Assembly: GCA_937889795.1 (NCBI GenBank)
Contig: CALBZH010000587.1
Location: forward strand, 1 to 8,108
Reading direction: 5' to 3'
Source of the DNA: an uncultured Syntrophobacteraceae bacterium
GTDB taxonomy: Bacteria > Desulfobacterota > Syntrophobacteria > Syntrophobacterales > Syntrophobacteraceae
DNA length: 8,108 bases
Part shown: piece after piece, positions 1-5,880 of the stretch
Position numbering within the stretch: position 1 is the first letter of the stretch
How the letters are laid out: the number at the start of each line of letters is the position of its first letter
The notes under the pieces: generated by a model
What the model was told of the DNA's origin: nothing
The model's input: only the letters and a program-made list of their open reading frames with translations
Database searches by the model: none
Program-made: the position numbers and the translations under genes

Positions 1-1
1 G

Positions 2-181
2 GCCGTACAACGCTATTACACACCCGACGAGTTCGAAGCCCTCGGCCAGACCGCACGGAGCATGGGCTTCCCCTGGGTAGAATCAGCCCCCTTGGTACGC
101 AGCTCCTACCATGCCGCGGAGCAGGCCCGTGCACTTTCCCGCTCCGGTGCTCCGCCGACCGAGAGACGAAAACCGGGATGA
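2..181 (+). CDS. lipA: Lipoyl synthase, C-terminal end (5' truncated by window)
   Basis: Lipoyl synthase is a cytoplasmic radical-SAM iron-sulfur enzyme. It inserts two sulfur atoms into octanoyl groups carried on the lipoyl domains of 2-oxoacid dehydrogenases and the glycine cleavage H protein. Only the last 59 codons are present, read in frame from base 2 to TGA at 179-181. They contain the hallmark LipA tail: a [14 protein letters not shown] helix, then [18 protein letters not shown], which matches the family ending [17 protein letters not shown]. The conserved R-S-S-Y serine near the C-terminus ligates the auxiliary cluster in this family. About 20 extra residues rich in R, P and A follow the YHA motif, a normal variable tail. 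The radical-SAM CxxxCxxC motif lies outside the window. The gene converges on yjdF. Identification is firm; the start cannot be seen. Confidence 0.92.
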   Translation, partial: AVQRYYTPDEFEALGQTARSMGFPWVESAPLVRSSYHAAEQARALSRSGAPPTERRKPG

Positions 182-213
182 ATTGAACTGCGCGCGGTTT
201 AAATTTTGGCTTT

Positions 214-270
214 TGTCATCTCGAACGAATGAGAGAGATGTTGAGATTTCTCACTTCGGTCGAAATGACA
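214..270. repeat. Palindromic REP/MITE-like intergenic repeat
   Basis: The left arm, TGTCATCTCGAACGAA (214-229), is the reverse complement of the right arm, TTCGGTCGAAATGACA (255-270), at 14 of 16 positions. The inner bases continue the stem in part: TGAGA at 230-234 faces TCTCA at 249-253. The whole unit can fold into one long hairpin. It lies between two convergent genes, outside any credible coding sequence. It resembles, from memory, a widespread dispersed repeat with ends reading GTCATTTCGA and TCGAAATGAC and a centre like GAGAAATC, found in many copies in some bacterial genomes. In this position it could serve as a bidirectional transcription barrier for lipA and yjdF, although it lacks a clear U-tract. 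Only one copy is in the window, so the dispersed-repeat call is inferred. Confidence 0.7.
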
Positions 271-400
271 GCAAGTCCAATTCTCAGCCGTTCGCAGTCT
301 AGCCCTTGTGATCAAAGATGCTTGGCAGGGACGAACCGAGGCAGCTCCGGCATCGGTCTCAGACTCCCTCCGCAGCATCCCTCCGTCCCAAGTTTCCCTC

Positions 401-1012
401 TCACCCCGTCTCCCGCTTATCCAGCTCCCGGTCCTGCCGCCCGCCGAGCAGCATCTGCCCGGTCATGGCACCCACAAAGGCCAGGAACATGTCCCACTGA
501 GTATCCCACGGATCACCCTGGGACCCCAGGAAGGCGTCGGCCCCCTGACCGAAGATAAGGGCCGCCCACCATTCGATGAATTCGTAGAAGGCGCTGATGG
601 CCAGACAGATGCAGGTCACGATGAAAAAGAGCCAACCGCCCCGCTTCAAGGGGGTGCAGCGCAGCAGGACTTCCCGAGCAAGGAGGGCAGGGATGAACCC
701 CTGGGCGAGGTGCCCCAGTCGGTCGTAGTGGTTCCGGCCGAGGTGGAAAAGCTCCTGGACCCAGAATCCGAGCGGGACTTCGGCGTAGGTGTAATGCGCA
801 CCGAGCATGAGGATGAGGGCGTGAGCGAGCACGAGCCGGTAAGAGAGCGGTGTCATGCGGAAGCGACCGTAAACCCCGACCAGGATTGGCACGCCGAGGA
901 ATATGGGAAAGACTTCCATCAGCCACGTGGGGTAGTCATGAGGGTTGATTGCTGAGACAAACAGGGCAACCGCTCCGACGATCAGCAACCACAACGGTTC
1001 CTTATGTCGCAT
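401..1012 (-). CDS. yjdF: YjdF/DUF2238 family inner-membrane protein
   Basis: This is a 203-residue integral membrane protein, close to the roughly 209 residues of E. coli YjdF. About six hydrophobic segments are visible, at roughly residues 6-22, 30-48, 57-76, 101-118, 126-150 and 173-190. The family's polar motifs sit at their ends: GAHYTYAEVP (71-80), RNHYDRLGHLAQGF (93-106), FYEFIEW (142-148) and GSQGDPWDTQWDM (163-175). The conserved His, Asp, Glu and Trp residues suggest a functional membrane site, but no biochemical role is established for the family as far as I know. The start ATG at 1012-1010 has a good ribosome site, GAGGA, six bases upstream. The gene ends in TGA at 403-401, runs divergently from mutS and converges on lipA. 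Its start overlaps the stop of a degraded upstream frame (see 1002-1167), so it may once have been the second gene of a pair. Family assignment is strong; function is unknown. Confidence 0.9.
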   Translation of the reverse strand: MRHKEPLWLLIVGAVALFVSAINPHDYPTWLMEVFPIFLGVPILVGVYGRFRMTPLSYRLVLAHALILMLGAHYTYAEVPLGFWVQELFHLGRNHYDRLGHLAQGFIPALLAREVLLRCTPLKRGGWLFFIVTCICLAISAFYEFIEWWAALIFGQGADAFLGSQGDPWDTQWDMFLAFVGAMTGQMLLGGRQDRELDKRETG

Positions 1013-1167
1013 GGATCATCCTCGACTTGGTCTGGGACTCCGGTTGAATGCGCTCACCAAGAAAACCTTTCAGCTCACCGGTGTCAATGTGGTAATACCA
1101 TGCCCAAATGGCGAATGAGTGTCGGCTGGGCGAGCCAATCCGGCCTTTCGAGCCACTCGATAAAGAC
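1002..1167 (-). pseudogene. Possible carbonic-anhydrase-like C-terminal remnant upstream of yjdF
   Basis: On the minus strand, codons from 1112 down to the TAA at 1004-1002 read AIWAWYYHIDTGELKGFL, then GERIQPESQTKSRMIHAT and stop. The W-x-W-Y-Y-H-I-D-T-G-E-L stretch resembles the end of beta-class carbonic anhydrases, which typically finish with a segment like HGWYYDIxTGEV. This is recognition from memory. The frame has no homologous N-terminal part: it opens only after a TGA at 1199-1197, and the zinc-site region is absent because mutS occupies that space. A second minus frame just upstream (1167-1105) reads protein-like sequence, including FIEWLERPDWLAQPTLIRHL, and could be joined by a single frameshift. 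The TAA overlaps the yjdF start by 11 bases, a layout typical of coupled genes. I read this as the residue of a deleted gene that once preceded yjdF; chance similarity is possible. Confidence 0.35.
1019..1023 (-). promoter_or_regulatory. Ribosome binding site of yjdF
   Basis: GAGGA on the minus strand lies six bases before the ATG at 1012-1010. It supports that start and shows the gene is equipped for independent translation although the frame upstream looks broken. Confidence 0.6.
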
Positions 1168-1175
1168 CCGGGTCC

Positions 1176-1180
1176 AGGAG
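1176..1180 (+). promoter_or_regulatory. Probable ribosome binding site of mutS
   Basis: AGGAG lies 12 bases upstream of the ATG at 1193, slightly far but usable. GGAG at 1188-1191 is too close to be the main site. Together with the onset of MutS homology it favours 1193 over the upstream in-frame ATGs at 1004, 1100 and 1115. Confidence 0.45.
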
Positions 1181-1192
1181 CAACGGCGGAGC

Positions 1193-3952
1193 ATGATCAA
1201 GACCACCCCCATGATGCAGCAGTACCTGGAGATCAAGGCCCAATATCCGGATGCCTTGCTGCTCTACAGGATGGGGGATTTCTACGAAATGTTCATGGAA
1301 GACGCCACGGTTGCCGCCCGCATCCTGGACATCGCCCTCACCTCGCGCGACCGCAGCGCCGAGAATCCGATTCCCATGTGCGGGGTGCCCTACCACGCGG
1401 CGGAGGCTTATGTCCCCAAACTGGTCGCCGCCGGTTACAAGGTTGCCATTTGCGACCAGGTGGAGGATCCTCGAAAGGCCAAAGGCCTCGTCAAACGCGA
1501 AGTGACACGCGTCATCACGCCCGGTTTGATCCTGGAGAGCCAGAACCTGTCGGCCGACCAGCCCAACTACCTCGCGGCAGTCTCCGTTACCGAAACGAAT
1601 GGTAACACCGGGCTTGCTTACCTGGACATCTCCACCGGCGACTTTAGAGTGATCGAGCTAGGCTCCGAAGAAGACTTGATCGAGGAGATCCTGCGTGTAG
1701 CGCCCAAAGAGCTGTTGCTCTCCGCCAAGGTTGAGACGACGTGGCTCTCGCGGTTGCAGCGGCAACTGGCCCTGCTTGTTGTCCCCGTCGATGGGGATCA
1801 TTTCGACCGATTCCGCGCCGAGGAACGGCTCATTCAGCATTTTCGCGTCCATTCCCTGGAAGGGTTTGGCATCCATCGCATGAACCGGGGAATCGAGGCG
1901 GCCGGGGCCATCCTGCTGTATATGCGGCAAAATCTGCTGGGCTCTTGCGACCATGTGAAGCAGCTGCTGCCCTACAGCCGGACCGATTACATGGTACTGG
2001 ATGAAGCCACGGTCCGCAACCTCGAGATCTTTCAGTCCCAGAGCTTTCGGGGACGCAAGGGGTCCCTCCTCGATGTCCTGGACAAGACCCGGACGGCCAT
2101 GGGCGCACGCACGATTCAGCAGTGGCTGCGCTACCCGCTGCTCGATCTCGATCGGATCCAGGTTCGGCTATCGGCGGTCGCTGATCTGGTGAAGCAGGGT
2201 GACGTTCGCGACCCTCTGCGCGACATTCTCGGAAAAATGAGCGATTTCGAGCGACTCAATGGACGCGTCAGCACCGGGACAGCGGGACCCCGGGATCTGG
2301 TGGCGCTCAAGCGGTCCCTTCAGCTTCTCCCTGCGATGGAAGCGGTCCTGGAGCGGCTCTCGTGCGCCGGCGACGGGGAAAGCGCTCAAGAGCCGGGGGA
2401 GGCGACCCTTGCCGGGGCGGAGTCTGGTCATGGCCCAGTGGCGCATCTGCTCGATGAGATCCTGGCGCAGTGGGACGGACTCCTGGATGTCGCGGACCGG
2501 ATCGAGCAGATCCTTGCCGACCCGCCTCCCGCCAACCTGAATGCGGGCGGGGCCATTCTTCCAGGCGTCCATCCGGAGCTGGACCATTATGTCCGGCTGA
2601 GCAGCGATGCCAAGGGCTGGATGGCGGACTACGAAGCAAGCCAGCGACAGCGGACAGGAATTGCTTCGCTAAAGGTTCGCTATAACAAGGTTTTCGGGTA
2701 TTACATCGAGGTCTCCAAGGCCAATTTGGCTGCGGTTCCCGAGGACTATTTCCGCAAGCAGACCCTGGTCAACGCAGAGCGTTTCATCACCGAGGAGCTG
2801 AAGGGATTCGAAACGCAGGTGCTGGAAGCGGATGAAAAGCGGCTCGAGCTTGAGCAGCAGGTCTTCGCGGATCTGAGAGCGGCGGTCGGCGCGGAAAGCG
2901 CCCGCATTCAGGACATGGCTCGGCGCGTTGGCGAGCTGGACTGCATCGCAGGTCTTGCGGAAGCGGCCGCACGGCACGATTACTGCCGTCCTGAGCTCAA
3001 CAACGGGGGCTCTCTGTTCATTCATGACGGACGTCACCCGGTGATCGAGCGCTTCCTTCCCGAGGGAGCCTTTGTTCCCAACGACCTCGAGATGAACCAG
3101 CATGATCAGCAGCTGCTCGTGATCACGGGCCCCAACATGGCCGGAAAGTCGACCATCCTGCGCCAGGCGGCGCTCATCGTGCTGATGGCCCACATTGGGA
3201 GCTTCGTGCCGGCGAGCGCCGCACGAGTCGGACTGGTCGATCGCATATTCACGAGAGTGGGCGCCTCCGACGACTTGGCTCGTGGCCGTTCGACCTTTAT
3301 GGTTGAAATGCAGGAAACATCCAATATCCTTCACCAGGCGACGCCGAAGAGTCTTCTCATTTTGGATGAAATCGGGCGAGGAACCAGCACCTACGACGGA
3401 ATGAGCATTGCGTGGGCGGTCGCGGAATACCTTCACGACCTGCAGGGTGTTGGGGTGAAGGCGCTTTTCGCCACCCATTACCATGAGCTGACCGAGCTCG
3501 CCGCATCGCGGCATCGGGTTAAGAATTTCAACGTGGCCATCAAGGAGTGGGAAGGCGAGATCCTTTTCTTCCACAAGCTGGTAGCGGGCGGCGTGAACCG
3601 AAGTTACGGGATTCAGGTGGCTCGACTTGCAGGGCTGCCTGAGCCGGTCACCCGACGGGCAGGCGATATTCTAGCACGGATCGAGCGTGGTGAATCCTTT
3701 CTGGTCCCTGCCGGTTTGGTCAACAGGAAGCGTAAGCCCAAGGGAAAGATTCAGGAGGCCGGTGTGCAGCTGGGCATGTTTCAAACCTCGACGGATTGGC
3801 TGCGTGACCAAATCCTGGGGTTGGACATGGATCACCTGACGCCGCTGGCTGCGTTACAGACCCTCTATGCCCTGAGGGAGCAGATTCGGCGCACTCACCG
3901 CGATGGATCGGGGGACAGCGCCGGCGCTCCCGGATCCGCGAGCCAAGGATGA
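1193..3952 (+). CDS. mutS: DNA mismatch repair protein MutS
   Basis: MutS binds mismatches and small loops in duplex DNA and, after ATP-driven clamp formation, recruits MutL to start excision of the new strand. The 919 residues show all family parts. The mismatch-reading domain has TPMMQQYLEIK (5-15) and the wedge motif F30-Y31-E32 in GDFYEMF. Connector and lever regions follow, then a clamp segment VRYNKVFGYYIEVSK near 495-509. The ATPase has Walker A GPNMAGKST (646-654), signature ASDDLARGRSTF, Walker B LILDE with D725-E726, THYHEL, and a dimerisation helix-turn-helix from G800. A likely sliding-clamp-binding motif, QLGMF, is at 859-863, followed by the usual TPLAAL tail. The start at 1193 is chosen because family homology begins there; in-frame ATGs upstream (from 1004) would add unrelated residues and run into yjdF. 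The protein is longer than E. coli MutS (853), partly through a low-complexity insert at about 390-415. Its stop overlaps the next gene by 4 bp. Confidence 0.97.
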   Translation: MIKTTPMMQQYLEIKAQYPDALLLYRMGDFYEMFMEDATVAARILDIALTSRDRSAENPIPMCGVPYHAAEAYVPKLVAAGYKVAICDQVEDPRKAKGLVKREVTRVITPGLILESQNLSADQPNYLAAVSVTETNGNTGLAYLDISTGDFRVIELGSEEDLIEEILRVAPKELLLSAKVETTWLSRLQRQLALLVVPVDGDHFDRFRAEERLIQHFRVHSLEGFGIHRMNRGIEAAGAILLYMRQNLLGSCDHVKQLLPYSRTDYMVLDEATVRNLEIFQSQSFRGRKGSLLDVLDKTRTAMGARTIQQWLRYPLLDLDRIQVRLSAVADLVKQGDVRDPLRDILGKMSDFERLNGRVSTGTAGPRDLVALKRSLQLLPAMEAVLERLSCAGDGESAQEPGEATLAGAESGHGPVAHLLDEILAQWDGLLDVADRIEQILADPPPANLNAGGAILPGVHPELDHYVRLSSDAKGWMADYEASQRQRTGIASLKVRYNKVFGYYIEVSKANLAAVPEDYFRKQTLVNAERFITEELKGFETQVLEADEKRLELEQQVFADLRAAVGAESARIQDMARRVGELDCIAGLAEAAARHDYCRPELNNGGSLFIHDGRHPVIERFLPEGAFVPNDLEMNQHDQQLLVITGPNMAGKSTILRQAALIVLMAHIGSFVPASAARVGLVDRIFTRVGASDDLARGRSTFMVEMQETSNILHQATPKSLLILDEIGRGTSTYDGMSIAWAVAEYLHDLQGVGVKALFATHYHELTELAASRHRVKNFNVAIKEWEGEILFFHKLVAGGVNRSYGIQVARLAGLPEPVTRRAGDILARIERGESFLVPAGLVNRKRKPKGKIQEAGVQLGMFQTSTDWLRDQILGLDMDHLTPLAALQTLYALREQIRRTHRDGSGDSAGAPGSASQG

Positions 3953-5880
3953 GCTTAGCAAAAGGGTTGGACATTCGACCGAGGAACCGATGCGCGATGA
4001 AATGGGCCTGCGTTGGCTTGGGCTTTTGCGCGCTCATCGCAGGGATTCTGGTGATCGCCGCTGACACGGGGGCGACGGGGACAGCCGAGGAAATTTACAG
4101 CAATGCGCGCGGTGAGTACCGAAACGCGCTCGGAATCGGGGATAAGGATCGAAAGATCGAAACACTGAGACACTGCATTCAATTGCTCGAGGAGGTGGAG
4201 AAGGTCGACACACACGGGAGCCTGGCTGCGAAGCGACTCTATCTTGCGGGACAATGCCATCACCTGGTTTACGATGCGGCAAAGAAGCAGGAGGACCGTG
4301 ATGCCGCACTGCAGCATTACCGACTTCTGGTCGAGAATTTCCCGGAAAACCCCCTGGCTGATGACGCTCAGTATCTCAAGGGGGTTCTCCTCGCTCCCGA
4401 TGACCCTAGCCAGGCTCTGGTCGAGCTCAAGAAGGTGAGCATGTTTTTCCCGGGGGGGGATTCGAAGCCCAAGGCCGTCCAGATGGCGGCGCAGCTGGAG
4501 CGGCAGCTCGGGTGCAAGGACAATCCCAAGAAAGCTGCCGAGACCGCGATGCCGCAAGTGGCCGTTTCGCCCCTTTTGTCCGCCGATCAGGGAAGTCAGA
4601 CCGATGCCGCGCAGAGCTCCAAGACGACCCGAGCCAAAACCCGGCCGGGCAACAAAGCTGATGCGGCCGCTGAGAAGTCGAGCATTAAATGCCCGGCTGT
4701 CGCCGAGCTGCAGAACATCCAGCATTGGTCGGGAGAGGATTATACCCGCGTCGCGATCTACACCAGCACTGCGGTGGCATTCCAGGAGCAGGCTTACCTG
4801 CAGGATCCCAAGCATCAGAAACCTGCCCAGATCCTGGTCGATCTGAAGGGCTGCGCGGTCAACCCCCGTCTGGGGAATCCTCAGAAGATCGACGACGCGT
4901 TTCTTGAAGGGGTCAACGCCATCCAGCTTGACGCCTCGAAGGCACGTATCGTTTTGGATGCGAAGTCATTGGATCGATACCGCATCTTTACCTTGTCAGA
5001 TCCCTTTCGGATCATCGTCGACATCCAAGGGAAAAAGACGGCTCAGCAAGCTGCTGGGGCGCCGTCACGCGGGTCATCATCTCCAGCCCCCGCCCCGGCT
5101 CAGCCCCAGCCAACGTCACCGCAGCCGTCGCGGCCAACGGCGGATCGACTCCCTAGCCTGGCCCGCCAGCTGGGGCTCGAGGTGAACCGCATCGTTCTCG
5201 ATCCTGGCCATGGAGGGAAAGACAAGGGGGCCACAGGTCCGGGAGGCGTCCACGAAAAGAACGTCACTCTGGCGATCGCCCTGGAGCTCAAGAGCCTGAT
5301 CGAGGAGAAGTTGAATTGTCAGGTGTTTCTTACACGGACCAAGGACCGCTATGTGTCGCTCGAAGAGCGAACGGCGTTTGCCAACGCCCACAAGGCGGAT
5401 CTCTTCGTTTCCATCCACACCAATGCCAACGAGGACAAGAGCCTCACGGGGACGGAGACCTATTTTCTCAACTTCTCCAAGGACAAGGAGTCGGCTCGGG
5501 TCGCTGCCCTGGAAAACGCAACCTCCACCAAGCGAATCAGCGATCTCGAGACGATCCTGCACGATCTGATGCGAAACACGAAGATCAAGGAATCGTCTCA
5601 ATTGGCTACAGCGGTTCACCGCCAGGTCGTGAAGCACATCCGGGCCAAGGAGCAGGAGCGCGTGCGTGATCTGGGAGTGAAGCAGGCGCCGTTCTGCGTG
5701 CTGATCGGTGCCGAGATGCCATGCATTCTGATTGAAACGGCGTTCATCACGAATCCCAAGGAGGAAACACGTCTGAAGGACAAAGAGTTCCAAAAGGAGC
5801 TTGCCAAGGGAATTGCATCGGGGCTGGAAGTGTACATGCGTCAGATGAAGAGTCTTGCTCAGGCAGGGGACCGGCCATGA
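3949..5880 (+). CDS. Periplasmic N-acetylmuramoyl-L-alanine amidase (TPR-like region, AMIN, Amidase_3)
   Basis: This is a zinc-dependent cell-wall hydrolase that cleaves the bond between N-acetylmuramic acid and the stem-peptide L-alanine; AmiA/B/C relatives split septal peptidoglycan in daughter-cell separation. Layout of the 643 residues: hydrophobic export signal at about 18-37; TPR-like helical region at about 45-187, including HYRLLVENFPENPLADDAQY; charged linker; AMIN domain at about 247-361, a cell-wall-targeting module; proline/alanine/glutamine-rich linker at 363-400; and Amidase_3 at about 412-635. The expected zinc ligands are H421 (in DPGHGG), E436 (in HEKNV) and H490 (in SIHTNAN), with catalytic E596 in IETAFITN. 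The residues between, rich in charged helix (about 505-575), occupy the place where AmiB/C-type enzymes carry an autoinhibitory helix. The 3949 start gives the ATGA overlap with mutS but has a weak ribosome site. ATG 3997 (residue 17, MKWACVGLGF) has GAGGAA ten bases upstream and gives a more compact signal peptide, so it is a real alternative. The function call is firm. Confidence 0.93.
   Translation: MSLAKGLDIRPRNRCAMKWACVGLGFCALIAGILVIAADTGATGTAEEIYSNARGEYRNALGIGDKDRKIETLRHCIQLLEEVEKVDTHGSLAAKRLYLAGQCHHLVYDAAKKQEDRDAALQHYRLLVENFPENPLADDAQYLKGVLLAPDDPSQALVELKKVSMFFPGGDSKPKAVQMAAQLERQLGCKDNPKKAAETAMPQVAVSPLLSADQGSQTDAAQSSKTTRAKTRPGNKADAAAEKSSIKCPAVAELQNIQHWSGEDYTRVAIYTSTAVAFQEQAYLQDPKHQKPAQILVDLKGCAVNPRLGNPQKIDDAFLEGVNAIQLDASKARIVLDAKSLDRYRIFTLSDPFRIIVDIQGKKTAQQAAGAPSRGSSSPAPAPAQPQPTSPQPSRPTADRLPSLARQLGLEVNRIVLDPGHGGKDKGATGPGGVHEKNVTLAIALELKSLIEEKLNCQVFLTRTKDRYVSLEERTAFANAHKADLFVSIHTNANEDKSLTGTETYFLNFSKDKESARVAALENATSTKRISDLETILHDLMRNTKIKESSQLATAVHRQVVKHIRAKEQERVRDLGVKQAPFCVLIGAEMPCILIETAFITNPKEETRLKDKEFQKELAKGIASGLEVYMRQMKSLAQAGDRP
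3981..3986 (+). promoter_or_regulatory. Ribosome binding site for the alternative amidase start at 3997
   Basis: GAGGAA lies ten bases before the in-frame ATG at 3997. The ATG at 3949 has only AAGG directly abutting it and a short GAG six bases upstream. The site therefore argues for initiation at 3997, giving a 627-residue precursor starting MKWACVGLGF. Confidence 0.4.
5865..5870 (+). promoter_or_regulatory. Ribosome binding site of the RNB nuclease gene
   Basis: AGGGGA lies inside the end of the amidase gene, six bases before the ATG at 5877. It supports the overlapping ATGA start. Confidence 0.55.

Noticed and set aside
335..357. Stem-loop ACCGAGGC / GCATCGGT with a 7-base loop as terminator for yjdF or lipA
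   Set aside because: The stem is only 8 bp with a mismatch, and no T-run follows on either strand.
308..955. Open reading frame of about 215 codons on the + strand
   Set aside because: It lies antisense to yjdF, which has clear membrane segments, family motifs and a ribosome site. The + frame is P/E/R-rich without recognisable motifs.
1044..1098. Possible sigma70 promoter (TTGAAT and TAATAC) upstream of mutS
   Set aside because: The spacing between the two hexamers is far from 17 bases and the second matches the -10 consensus poorly. The bases also fall in the carbonic-anhydrase-like remnant.
1004..1192. 63-codon in-frame extension of mutS from ATG 1004
   Set aside because: The added residues have no MutS resemblance, and the start lies inside yjdF. 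The family begins at the TPMMQQYL segment just after 1193.
2669..3574. Minus-strand open frame of about 301 codons inside mutS
   Set aside because: It is a mirror frame of a high-GC, strongly biased coding region that encodes the MutS clamp and ATPase domains. It shows no domain of its own.
3955..4815. Minus-strand open frame of about 286 codons in the amidase N-terminal half
   Set aside because: It is antisense to the TPR-like and linker region and reads as biased shadow sequence without features.
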